Shown in pieces: positions 12,288 through 22,773 of a stretch of 64,000 nucleotides of DNA; position 1 is the first letter of the stretch; each line of letters opens with the position of its first letter. The notes under the pieces were generated by a model that saw only the letters and a program-made list of their open reading frames with translations, did no database searches and was not told the DNA's origin. The position numbers and the translations under genes were made by a program. Source of the stretch: Xenopus tropicalis (lineage: Eukaryota > Chordata > Amphibia > Anura > Pipidae); assembly GCF_000004195.4 (NCBI RefSeq), contig NC_030685.2, positions 54,388,016 through 54,452,015 of the forward strand, read 5' to 3'.

Positions 12288-13236
12288 TAGCCTTAGGGTA
12301 CATATGGTACCGTCGCCTCTTTCCAGGGTTTTTGGCTGAGAGTCTTTGGTTTTATGGAATCAGTCAGCCATGTGCATTTGAGAAAGGATCCCTGGAAGGC
12401 CCTATGAAATAAATGCATACCTAATATTAACAATAACTCTCTCAAATTGATCACCTTTATATTTACGGCAGCCAAACAACTTATCGCCAAATCCTGACTT
12501 ACCCCTTTTCTCCCAATTCCCAGTTAAAAGTCTGTAAGTTAAGTAACCTAATGGTTAATGAAAAATGAACCTCTATTCTCTCTGGCACTCATGGTAACTT
12601 TCTTAGAATCTGGGACGTTTCATGCTATGTTTTTATTTTTATTATGCCAGTTTCCTATGGAGCACTCCTAGAAACGTTATACTACATAGGTATGCCACCG
12701 TAAACAGCCATATTCATCATTACATTCCCCATTACTTAATTCTCAGTAACATTATTTTGTAATAAATGATGTAGGCAGTTTGCTTAATCTCATCGTGTTT
12801 TTATTTGTTTCACAATTATAACAATGCCAACCTCAATTATCGCTATTACCAAATGATTTAGATACCTTTCATGACTAGTCTAAATTATGGATGATCATGC
12901 TGCATATTCACTAATGACAGCGCTCAATATTTTCTCTGTAATTGTCGCATATTACTATATTTCTCCTGTAAACCCAAAACAAATTTAAAATAAAAATTGT
13001 TTACACTTAAGTGTGTCTAACCATAAATGTACAATGCAATATAAATTAAATAAAATGACAGAACACTTTGTGGTACCCCTCTATAGCTAGTACCCTATGT
13101 GCCTCAGAGGCTGCCCACCCTAAAGACTATTCATGTTTGATTATCAGCTAAATCTTAAAGATTTGAGTTGCTGGAAGGGAAGAACTCTAAATGAATAATT
13201 GAGAAGACTCTTTTAGAGCTTTTTTTCTGGTTTCTT
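12288..13236. other. No recognisable feature
   Basis: AT-rich sequence without repeat ends, tandem repeats or exon-like frames that I can identify. Confidence 0.45.
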
Positions 13237-14020
13237 CAGGGCCGGAACTAGGGGTAGGCAAAAGAGGCACCTGCCTAGGGTGCAAGGATAGGGAGATGCA
13301 GGGCAGGTACCTCTTCTGCCTACCCCTAGGGGCTGATTTACTAACCCACGAATCCGACCCGAATTGGAAAAGTTCCGACTTGAAAACGAACATTTTGCGA
13401 CTTTTTCGTATGTTTTGCGATTTTTTCGGCGTCTTTACGAATTTTTCGTGACCAATACGATTTTTGCGTAAAAACGCAAGTTTTTCGTAGCCTTTACGAA
13501 AGTTGCGTAAAATCTTGCGCTTTTTCCGTAGCGTTAAAACTTACGCGAAAAGTTGCGCCTTTTTCGTAGCGTTAAAACTTAAAAGGTGCGAAGTTTTGCG
13601 TAAGTTTTAACGCTACGAAAAAAGCGCAACTTTTTGCGCAAGTTTTAACGCTACGAAAAATCGCAAGATTTTACGCAACTTTCGTAAAGGCTACGAAAAA
13701 CTCGCGTTTTTACGCAAAAATCGTATTGGTAACGAAAAATTCGTAAAGACGCCGAAAAAATCGCAAAAAATACGAAAAAATCGCAAAATACCGATCTTTA
13801 CGAAAAAAACGCAATCGGACTCATTTCGACCCGTTCGTGGGTAAGTAAATGTGCCCCCTAGTCTGCATTCCCTTACCTATGCTGCCCCCTCCCCGAGCAA
13901 CATCCCTGTGCATTGGTGCGTGTTCTTGCATGTATGCACGCACACACAGGTGGGGAGGTGCAGGGGTGAGGCTGCTGGCTGGGTTGCCTAGGGCGCCAGG
14001 CTGGCTTGGCCCTCCTCTGG
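13237..14020. repeat. Unclassified GC-rich repeat, split by a MITE
   Basis: The sequence GGGCCGGAACTAGGGGTAGG...CTGCCTAGGGTGC before the MITE and GGTTGCCTAGGGCGCCAGGC...TTGGCCCT after it are GC-rich compared with their surroundings and look like the two ends of one older element. I cannot name the family, and the ends are approximate. Confidence 0.4.
13329..13857. mobile_element. Long hairpin MITE, GGGGCTGATTTACTAA family
   Basis: Starts GGGGCTGATTTACTAACC and ends GGGTAAGTAAATGTGCCCC, flanked by CTA (13326-13328, 13858-13860). The two halves are complementary over almost the full length, with the turn near 13590, so a transcript would fold into a hairpin of about 250 base pairs. It sits inside the repeat listed at 13237-14020. 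Confidence 0.88.
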
Positions 14021-14284
14021 GTTTCTTTCTTGCCATCTGGATCACATTTCCTATGTACCTGTTCTGGTTAAGGTTTCTGACAGACTGGTTTGCATTATAT
14101 ATTCAAGCAATTATAATAACGGAAAATAATAATAATACAAGTAAGACAAAACAGTAATAGCAGTTAAAAAGCTTATGAAAAAATTGTATTAGTCACGATA
14201 ATATCGTATTTTGGTACCGAACAATTGTAAACAGTGGGAAAACGTTTCTGACGTTGATCCTTCTGTGCATGATTTTGGAAGCCT

Positions 14285-14596
14285 CCCATAGGAATCAATG
14301 GCACTCTGCAGCTCCAACCCGGCCCAAGGAAAGTCTCCCATAGGGCTCAATGGCACTCTGCAGCTCCAACCCGGCCCAAGGAAAGTCTCCCATAGGACTC
14401 AATGGCACCCTGCAGCTCCAACCTGGCCCAAGGAAAGTCACCCATAGGACTCAATGGCACTCTGCAGCTCCAACCCGGCCCAAGGAAAGTCTCCCATAGG
14501 GCTCAATTGCACTCTGCAGCTCCAACCCGGCCCAAGGAAAGTCTCCCATAGGAATCAATGGCACTCTGCAGCTCCAACCTGGCCCAAGGAAAGTCA
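14285..14596. repeat. 52-bp tandem repeat, six copies
   Basis: CCCATAGG...CAATGGCACTCTGCAG recurs at 14285, 14337, 14389, 14441, 14493 and 14545, exactly 52 bases apart, with few substitutions. It lies within a longer element, since the flanking sequence has palindromic CGATAATATCG / TTGTCGCACAAATTTTGTCGC phrases and ends near AATAAATGTCCCCC at about 14733. The minus-strand frames here come from the repeat. Confidence 0.93.
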
Positions 14597-14759
14597 CGAT
14601 ACCGAAGCTTGAATGAATCTGAAACTTTCGTACTTGGCGCGACAATACGATTTTGTCGCACAAATTTTGTCGCAAGGTACAAAATTGTCACGCAAAGTAT
14701 GCTTGGCGCATTCATGCCATAATAAATGTCCCCCTTAGTTTGGTCTTGATTGCAATTCA

Positions 14760-15830
14760 TTGCTCAATTATCAAAAAATCAGTTTTTCTAAATATAAATT
14801 TTAGGAAAAACTCTAAAAACACTGCATGACTCCCTCCACTCCTTTATGGCTTTGCACATTAAATATAAGAGGGGGAAGAGAGAGGGAGCCCAATTTACAA
14901 ATAATAATTAACTTGTGGGGCACAAAAAACAAATCCAAGGGGATTATATATAGAAGGGTTTGACCATTTTTGTACATGCACATGTGTTTTGCTATTGCCC
15001 TTGCATCTCTGCGTTCCATAAGTTAAAATGTTCTTTAGAAGGTGTTGACTCCACCATACTTATTATGCACTACCCTACTCACGGGTGGGGCCTGTTGCAC
15101 AATATATGATCCACAGAACTTAATTTAACTAGGGATAGGCTTTGCAGCCACTCGAGCCGTTACCTGCACCCCTGGCTCCCCACCCTGCTAATCTTCAATT
15201 ACTTCCAGAACAGGGGGTGAAATTATGGTAGGGGGCATGGCCCTCTTGGCTCTTCCATTTCCAAAGTGTATGATAGGCAGTGCCCAGTGGGCCAGTACTG
15301 GGGCATGGCAGGAAATTACAAAACACCTGAACTAAATCTGTTGGTTAAAAATGGCCACCAGTGAAAAGCACCAAATAGTTTGGCAGATACTTTTCTGATA
15401 TGAAAAAATCAAGATAAGCCATGGTGATACTTGTAAAGTTGCTACCCGTAACTGGTAGACTTCCTTCCTAGGAAAGGAAATGGGATAGGCTTTTACTGTG
15501 TAACGTAGACATCTCATTCAAGAATGCGATGAACCAAGACTGGCTTTTATTCTGCAGCTTCACACATCTTGTGGAAGGCACTAGCAGAGTGTTGTGACCA
15601 GTTGGGGGGGCTTCTCCTTATCATAATAATCCCCCTTCTCTGTCTATCAATATACAGTGCACAAGCATCTCCCCACTTACACACTACAGTTCGTAGGTAA
15701 CTTACCCCTGAACACTTCACGGCGCACTTCACTGGTGCACAATCACCCAGGGTCCTAACCCCAATTACTACCTCCTTGTTGGGGCCATAGACTGTCCTTA
15801 GCCAAGTCCTAGGTAAGCAGGGTCGGACTG
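14760..15830. other. No recognisable feature
   Basis: No exon or repeat boundary found. The GC-rich stretch at 15831-15900 (GGTCGGACTGGGGGGTGCAG) resembles the left end of the GGxCGGACTGG hAT MITE seen complete at 19131. Confidence 0.4.
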
Positions 15831-15913
15831 GGGGGTGCAGGGCCCACCGGGGCTCCCGCCCCAGGGGCCCTGCGGGTGCCCCCACCGGCCGTGGGGGGAA
15901 CCAAAGTCTATAC

Positions 15914-16647
15914 CATATGTGTCAAACTCAAGGCCCGCGGGCCATATCCGGCCCGGCGTGTAATTATATCCGGCCCGCGAGATCATTTTATACATTATTG
16001 GTTGTGAATAACACGCCAAGAAGAAGTGGTCTGAATAGGGATCCATACAAGCAGGAAGCACTGCAGTAGTGACGCCGCCGAACAAACGGCGTGAGCTAGC
16101 GGCACAGAACCCGTGTTTCTTTCCACTTCTATTTCAAGTAAGTTCCCGGCCGGGGCTTTAGTTTCATATTGTGTTGCTCCCCTGAGGGCTCTATTCCCAC
16201 GAGCAAAGTATTAGGATCATACCTTCTTTCTAGTAGTCTCCTCTCACCCAGACCCTATTAATATATTTGAGTCTAATATCATTAAGGGATCTACAGTATA
16301 TAACTATTGGCAGTGGTGTATATATATATTACACATATGAACTATTATGAGGAACCCTTTTATTTAATGAATGCCTAGATTTGTTGTATTTAACTTCTTC
16401 CCCTTTTTATCTTTATGAACTGATCTATTATAAATGTATGAACTGTTTTGCCGGAGTGATTAATGTTTTTAATGCCAGGTGACATTAGAGCAAAGACAAC
16501 TGAATGATTTGATTAGTTATTGCTGAAAAGCACAAAGTTTTAAAAGTTTAGTTTTAGTGTGTTCAATAAATGTTTATCCTGTTCGGCCCACAACGTAAAG
16601 TGTGTTTTGGATTTTGGCCCCCTGTGCAATTGAGTTTGACACCCCTG
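15914..16647. mobile_element. hAT-type element, GTGTCAAACTCAAGGCCCGCGG family
   Basis: The right end TTGAGTTTGACACCCCTG is the complement of CAGGGGTGTCAAACTCAA; the left end matches it at 15 of 18 bases. CGGCCCGC motifs lie just inside the left end and CGGCCCAC / TTTTGGCCCCC inside the right. These features are typical of Charlie-like hAT elements. No clean 8-bp duplication remains. It lies 0.4 kb upstream of CD28 exon 1. Confidence 0.7.
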
Positions 16648-17061
16648 TATACTGTTGTCTAATACAATATCGTGATTAACTCTGTTACAAAATTATCTTT
16701 AGCTGCTCATTTTTCTTTTTTACAGGAAAACAGTAACATTTATAGAAGTGGTAAGACTCATACAAATCATATGATGTTTTCCCCAAAAATGTCTCACATA
16801 AAGGCTGAAGTCATCAGATTTGTTTCCTGTCTTTTACGTAATAATGTAGAACGACAGCCCATTATGTGTTTCATTTGGTGCCAAGTAGAGGCGGAGAGAC
16901 ACAAAGGAAAGAATGATAAACACAGGTAGCAGTCAGTTCTCAATGGGGTCCCTGAAGCTCTTTTCCATGCTGGCTTGCCTTAATAATTCTCTACTAGGTG
17001 AAACAATATGTGCAAGAGAAATCACTTAACTTGTACCTTCTTTCTCTTCTTTTTTATTCAG
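16648..17061 (+). other. Region just upstream of CD28 exon 1
   Basis: Should hold either the promoter or the end of an upstream intron. I see no TATA box. A strong polypyrimidine tract with CAG at 17059-17061 suggests a splice acceptor, which implies an untranslated exon further upstream that I cannot place. Another TTTTTTACAG / GTAAG pair at about 16715-16752 is a weak candidate. Confidence 0.35.
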
Positions 17062-17096
17062 GTTAATGGAGTGGAGTTTTAAAGCTTAGATTTACA
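17062..17096 (+). promoter_or_regulatory. CD28 5' leader with a short upstream ORF
   Basis: ATG at 17066-17068 opens a seven-codon frame (MEWSFKA) that stops at 17087-17089, seven bases before the CD28 start. It is out of frame with CD28, and an in-frame TAA at 17064-17066 excludes an N-terminal extension. If the leader is transcribed, the uORF could lower CD28 translation; this is inference. Confidence 0.45.
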
Positions 17097-17151
17097 ATGT
17101 GTCTCTGGATGGCCTTCCTTCTAAGTTGCATTACCGTGACTGAATGCACAG
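17097..17151 (+). CDS. cd28: CD28 exon 1: signal peptide
   Basis: The exon encodes MCLWMAFLLSCITVTECT and ends in phase 1 at a good donor (G|GTATGT). The leucine/alanine-rich stretch is a normal signal peptide, with cleavage expected close to the exon 1/2 junction. As in mammalian CD28, the signal peptide is a separate exon joined in phase 1 to the Ig exon. I chose this ATG because the only earlier one opens a short out-of-frame uORF and an in-frame stop lies upstream. The assignment to CD28 rests on exons 2 and 4; this exon fits them by phase, order, strand and content. Intron 1 is about 9.6 kb. An alternative first exon elsewhere in the intron cannot be excluded without cDNA. Confidence 0.8.
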
Positions 17152-19122
17152 GTATGTCAAATATTAGGTCTTATATAGGTGATATACAGGCAACAGGTTC
17201 ATTCTTATTTTATTGAGCCCTGCTGTTGAATACATGGTCTCATGTGTACAGTATATTAATTATCAGGAAAACAAGCTATGACTTTTGAAACTATTATAGT
17301 TCTAGCTTCAAGAGTTTATTTGGCTTGGAGTCCGGCCTTGGGGTAGAGACATACTGTGTTCATATGCTTATATGTACATTCTGCATAATCAGCTTTTCAC
17401 TCTGTAGATCACTGGTCATAGATATGTACCACACCAAAACTATTTCCTTCATTCATATCAAGATTTTCCTATTTGTAACTAGTCAGTTGTCTATTTAAAA
17501 ACGAATTAAAATTAAAAGCAGATTTCTTACATGGACAAGGAAAGACTAGAGTAGTGGGTGCTTGCCCGTGAATACTGAGGCTACTGCACATACAATTGTA
17601 TTTTGCAACTGTGAAAAGGCTAATTTGCATTTTGTTAAATATGTTATCTTAGAACTGATATTTTAGAGGTCATTGCAAACAATGAAACCATTTTCTTAGT
17701 CTGTGTTTCTTGGTAACAAGCATTAGATTGTAAGTTTCCTGTATATGTGCCAACTGTAAAACTGCAATGATAATGTTCTGATGCTTATGTTGCTCTGAAA
17801 TATAAGCAGCTATAGCAGCTTCATAGTCATAAGTGGTTATTAGTAAACTCAGTGGCAGAACTATGATAAACATTCTGTAACCTTGTTGTTTGGGATGAGG
17901 TCTTTGTGGTTATTAACTGTACTTGGCTGTTGTTCTAGGCTGCTATAAGCAAAAGGTGTTTTGTGCTTTTTACCCCATGTTTGCTGTTGAGGTTTCTTGT
18001 AGCTTCACACTTCAAAAGCCTTTTATTTTTATTGGCTTTTGAACACAGATCAGGTTCACTTTCACTGAAGAAGATTAACTCATCTAACAGTACTTACTAA
18101 AGAGTCTGATTTAAAACCTCCTATGTAAAAGTAACATGTTTAAATTTAATATGCCAACCTCTTGCCATCCATTTCTTTTTTTCAAATTCAAATAATGCTG
18201 CAGAATACATTACTCTGCACATTGAACAGGATTGAATAATCCAAATTCATACTCTGACCATTATATGGGGATGAACACAACAGATTAGCACATTCAGTGT
18301 GCCAGTGTGTGGAATACAAGCTAATCTTGTGCAACACAAATAAAATGTATGTGGAATAGCCTGCCTGCCTGCCTGCCAGCATTGCTGATAGTAGGCTTAG
18401 GTAAGTCACAGGCTTCCTTGGTAGGTTATTTCTTACTGTGGAAAAATGAATTATAATAGGCTGTAACCTTGTGCTGTGGGATAGGAAGGAAATATATTAA
18501 TAAAGGTTATATTAATATGCAAACATGTAAAGATTAAATGCAACATATTGCACTTTTATGGAAAGGTTGGAATTAAACTATTAATCTTATCAATAAGGCA
18601 CATGGAGGGACCACTCTCCAGTCTCCTTATTATTTATTTACATGATTAAACCTAATGACAGTCAAAAGGAATAAATGCAAGCATGAGGCCTTCTTCATTT
18701 GTCCTCCCCACTTTCTAATCTCTGTGTTTGTGTAGTGTAAAGTGTTTCTTTTGTAATGTACACTTTGGTAGAAATTTTCATTCATTTTAAATGGCTGGAG
18801 TAATTATGGTTGCCAACGATACCAGGCAGAAGGTGACCGTGGCTAAGCAATGACATAAGGGGTGGGAAAGGGGCTGTAAGGCCATGATGAAAAGGTGTGG
18901 AGCCATTATATAATTGGGGTGAATCATGCAGGGATTTAGTAAGTAGGCAGGATTACAAAGTGTTACATCCAAAGGATAAATAAGGGGAGGGGAGGAGAGA
19001 GGGGGTGGAGCTACTGGAGATATTGGGGGTTTGAAGTGCACTAAACAGCAGTGGGCATTAGCCTCAACAACTCCGATTAAATCTATTTCTGTATAGGTAA
19101 GAGAGTATTAACATTATGTGCA
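17152..19122 (+). other. CD28 intron 1, first part
   Basis: AT-rich intron sequence with no recognised element until the hAT MITE at 19131. The short frames here have no motif. Confidence 0.5.
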
Positions 19123-19130
19123 GGTCCGGA

Positions 19131-19254
19131 CTGGGATTCAAGATTGGCCCAGGGATATCAGTTTAAGAGAGGTCATAACAGCCCCTTCAATGCCGAATAA
19201 ATAGTGACTGTCTCTGGCATTTGCTAGAATCCACAGATTGCCAGTCCAGGCCTG
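19131..19254. mobile_element. hAT MITE, 124 bp, perfect 8-bp TSD
   Basis: Ends CAGGTCCGGACTGG and CCAGTCCAGGCCTG are inverted repeats. The 8-bp direct repeat ATTATGTG flanks it exactly (19123-19130 and 19255-19262). A relative is at 31312-31467 (shared TGGCATTTGC..GAA.CCACAG.TTGC). Confidence 0.9.
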
Positions 19255-19529
19255 ATTATGTGTAAAACACAATGTATAGTGTCGAATTGCTTAAACTTGA
19301 AATACTTAAGATGTATTTAATATAGCTAATATTAAGTTCAGTGGAAAATTTTATTTCATTATCCAAACACTGTAGGGGTGATTTTATTTGACCCTGACGC
19401 AAATGCAAGAGCACTAAATGGTGCAAAAGTGACCTTCTGCCAGGGTCTGTCTGCACTCTGTATCTAGTGCCAGATTGGTCCAAAGTCTTAAATAGGGTAT
19501 ATACCAGAGGAGAACTTTGCCACCAACAG

Positions 19530-19709
19530 GGATGAATTATATCTTAGTTACCATCATGTACAAGGTACTGTCTTATTGGTACAGTGAACAAGAAAATAAT
19601 TTTTTACAAAGCAGAATTATTTGCTTCACATGGACTCTATGGGAGATGGCTTTCCCATAATTTGGAGATTTCTGGATAATGGGTTTCTGGATAATGGGTT
19701 CTATACCTG
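19530..19709. mobile_element. Tc1/mariner-like CAGGTAT MITE, truncated
   Basis: Only the right part is present: CATGTACAAGGTACTGTCTTAT, GACTCTATGGGAGATGG, TTTCTGGATAATGGG and the end GGTTCTATACCTG followed by TA. It matches the right half of the complete elements at 23061 and 37846. Confidence 0.75.
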
Positions 19710-20079
19710 TATTAGGCATTTTTAAAATACCTGTGCCATGTAGGTATGTATTTGTAAAGTATATATATTGTTGCACAATGAAATGTAATCTTTCACAATT
19801 GTATTGTCTCATTTGTTGTCTATATATAAACAAACTGAGGAAACAGGTGTATGCTGTGTAGTGGTTAACATTTTGGTCTTTAATTCCTGTTGGGCATATT
19901 TCCTGGGCGTGAAAAGCAAGACAATTTATGTTCCTGCCACTCTTATGTGATAAACAGCTAAATGGCATTTTAGATCTCAGGATGACATTTAATTCTTCAG
20001 TACAAAGTTTCCTATTCGTTAAAACTGGTATGATATGTAGCTTCCGTCAAAAAAAAACTTCAAATCTTTATCTATGTCT

Positions 20080-20280
20080 ATATCAGCATGTAGAACACAG
20101 AGCACTCATGGGAATTAAGTTATGTGCTAAAATTCAACGTTTCAATGTTTCGTTCAAACACAGAGGACCTTTATTAAGCCATAAAGGTCCTCTGTGTAAG
20201 ACTGAAACGTCAACTTACACCATTAAATTATTGTACATAATTAAAGTCCCATGAGTGCTCTGTGTTCTCCATGCTGATAT
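20080..20280. repeat. Foldback palindrome
   Basis: Left arm ATATCAGCATGTAGAACACA and right arm TGTGTTCTCCATGCTGATAT are complementary, and the centre AGGACCTTTATTAAGCCATAAAGGTCCT forms a second hairpin at 20164-20191. The arms carry AACGTTTC / GAAACG motifs like the other foldback elements at 3682 and 22244. It is followed within 75 bases by a compound microsatellite. Confidence 0.8.
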
Positions 20281-20353
20281 TATTTTTTTGCGGCAGCACC
20301 TGGGCCTTTCTTGCCTTTTGTTTAGGGTGAGTGTGCTTCTTTGTAAACTCTAC

Positions 20354-20381
20354 ATCTATCTATCTATCTATCTATCTATCA

Positions 20382-20441
<60 letters not shown>

Positions 20442-20442
20442 C
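20354..20442. repeat. Compound microsatellite (TCTA)n(CT)n(TA)n
   Basis: About seven TCTA units, then about 19 CT units, then about 11 TA units. Confidence 0.95.
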
Positions 20443-20465
20443 TTTACTTTAGGTCTGTTAAGGAA

Positions 20466-20632
20466 TACAGATTGTAGATTGTAAGCTCTTTTGGGCAGGG
20501 CCCTCTTCACCTCTTGTATCGGTTACTGATTGCTTTATATGTTACTCTGTATGTCCAATGTATGTAACCCACTTATTGTACAGCGCTGCGGAATATGTTG
20601 GCGCTTTATAAATAAATGTTAATGTAATGTAA
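20466..20632 (+). mobile_element. LINE 3' tail
   Basis: Contains GATTGTAAGCTCTTTTGGGCAG and ends TGGCGCTTTATAAATAAATG, a form common at the 3' ends of vertebrate non-LTR retrotransposons and their SINE partners. Only the tail is present, with no coding sequence. The clade is uncertain. Confidence 0.55.
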
Positions 20633-21327
20633 AAAATGTAACACAGCATGTCAGCTAAACTGGTATTAGTTGGCTGCTCTTGTTTCTACTTATGTTAGCT
20701 GCACTGCCAATGATATTATCAGACCAACTTAATTGTTAGTCCATGGCCCCCATGCAGGTTTTATGTAAAATAAATACCATAGATTGGCTGGAGCAGGAGT
20801 ATTATATGATTATGAGTTTGCTAACAGAAACATTTACCTGTCAAGTTCAGTTTGATCTGATCTAATGTCTTTTCCTTTGCCAACACCATGTATTGAAATG
20901 TTAGGTGTTTTTTTGGACCAATTTGATACCAATTTTACATTTCCAAGTTTGCTACAAATTTCCTTCATTTTTTTTCATTAAGTTAGTTAACTAGGACATT
21001 GAAATATCTATTATACTTTCCTTCCTTGACATATGAAATAATATCCCCCTCCATTGTAAAAATATATAATAACATAAAAAATTACATTGTATTATATAAT
21101 ATAAATTTAAAAGATTTACTGAGCAGTTTTATGACTATATAAAGGCATGAGACCAGAGGGTCAGTGATTTTTAATAGCACTGACCTTTGGAACTCCAAGG
21201 AGACTTCTAATATCCCCACATTTTACAATAGGGGGTATATTATTAAGATAATACACAGATTTGAGATAAAAATGTGAACCACTTAGCACTAACTACAACT
21301 AATTATATCACAATTTATAAGAATATA

Positions 21328-22205
21328 CAGGTATTGGATCCGTTATCCAGAAATCCATTATCCAGAGAGTTCCAAATTCGGGGAAGTCCACCTCCTATAG
21401 ATTTCTATTTTAAAGGGGAACCAAAATCTGTTAAAGAGCCTCATACAACACAGTAACTCCAAATATGTCCATAACTTTAATCTTTTCCTTCAAAAAGTAT
21501 GAATACATATAATTTTTTTATGCTGAAATCCAGCTGCAAAACAGTTCTCTTTCTGCATCATTTGATATCATGGTGGGGAGGAGGGACTAAAATACTGATG
21601 TTACAGATTGTAACTTCTGCAAAGCTTACAGACAGCATACAGGACCTGCTTAAACCAAAATGCATTGTACTGTGATGTTCCTTTCCCTCTTGACATCATG
21701 TCTGCACGAAATTGTCAAATTTGGAGGATGCAGGCTGAAGGCAGGCTGAGGACAGTGAATACTGTTGCATTTTTTAATTTTCAAAGTAGCCAGCCAGATC
21801 AGCAGGAGAACAGGGGGCAAGGCTTAGGGAAATGCTCCAAACCATATTATTACATTAAAATCATAAAAAGGCTGCATATTTTTAATGTATATTGCAAAGT
21901 TACTTGAAATTATGTTTGCTTTTCAAAAAGCTCAATTTGTGTTTGAGCGGAGTTTCCCTTTAATCAAATAATTCAGATTTTTTAAATTATTTATTTTTTC
22001 TTTGTAATAAAAAAAAATATCTTGTACTTGATCTCGAATAAGATATAATTAATAAAATATTGGTGGCAAAACAATCCTACTAGGTTTAATTTATGTTTAA
22101 ATATTTTTTTTATTGGATTTAAGGTTTGGAGATTACAGATTACAGAAAGCGCCCCTTTCCAAAAAACCAGGTCCCACGCATTGTGGATAAAAGGTCCCAT
22201 ACCTC
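21328..22205. mobile_element. Tc1/mariner-like CAGGTAT MITE, interrupted
   Basis: Starts CAGGTATTGGATCCGTTATC after TA and ends GGTCCCATACCTC before TA. The expected interior (GAATTATTTGATTAAA complement, CTTGTACTTGATC, AATAAGATATAAT) is present, but a 550-bp T2-like element interrupts it at 21410-21963. Confidence 0.82.
21410..21963. mobile_element. T2-like (TTAA) MITE nested in a Tc1-like MITE
   Basis: TTAAAGGGGAACCAAAATCT at the left and GCGGAGTTTCCCTTTAA at the right give matching TTAA ends. The host element resumes directly after it (ATCAAATAATTCAGAT), so this insertion is the younger of the two. Confidence 0.82.
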
Positions 22206-22243
22206 TATTTTACAGGATACTTATGGCTCTTATATATGTGGGA

Positions 22244-22409
22244 GAGAGAGAGAGTACCGCATGCTCAGGGACTTAATGCAAAAGAAAAAAAGTTTATTGA
22301 GAAAGCTCCAATGTTTCGAGCACAAACAGTACTCTTCTTAAGGTTTTTTTGTTTTTCAATAAACTTTTTCTTTTGCACCAAGTCCCTGAGTGTGCAGTAC
22401 TCTTTCTCT
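22244..22409. repeat. Foldback element with a hammerhead-like motif
   Basis: Arms GAGAGTACCGCATGCTCAGG and its diverged complement near 22382-22409 enclose the element. On the minus strand 22342-22313 reads CTTAAGA, then a hairpin with six-pair stem GAGTAC / GTGCTC, then GAAACATTGG and later TCAATAAA. A hammerhead core is CUGANGA, stem II, GAAA; here one core base differs. It lies next to GA- and TC/TA-microsatellites. Confidence 0.65.
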
Positions 22410-22463
22410 ATATATCTATTTTTTGACCTGGCCCCAGGGCTGTTATTTTGGTGACGGGTGTTC

Positions 22464-22466
<3 letters not shown>

Positions 22467-22520
<54 letters not shown>
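22467..22520. repeat. (TC)n(TA)n microsatellite
   Basis: About 17 TC units followed by 10 TA units. Confidence 0.95.
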
Positions 22521-22773
22521 GGGCTAACAACTAGATCAGCTGGATTTGACCCAGGGCATGGGTGGCCAAATTGGGCCCAGATCTGTTTGGCAACCTTGCC
22601 AAATAAAAGGATCTGGGAGTGTATGGATATCTTAAGCCAACAAGTCAAGACAGGAGGCAAGGGCTGGCTCAATGCAGATACCCCACCAATTTGGATACCC
22701 CTACTGCCTATACCTGGATTCATCCTATCTCATATCAGTTGTTTTCTGTGTTTTGTTACACAACTACAGTGTA

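Noticed and set aside
11963..12412. 149-codon frame with ELSRLF repeats
   Set aside because: It spans both ends of a palindromic MITE and its repeat equals the 39-bp tandem unit.
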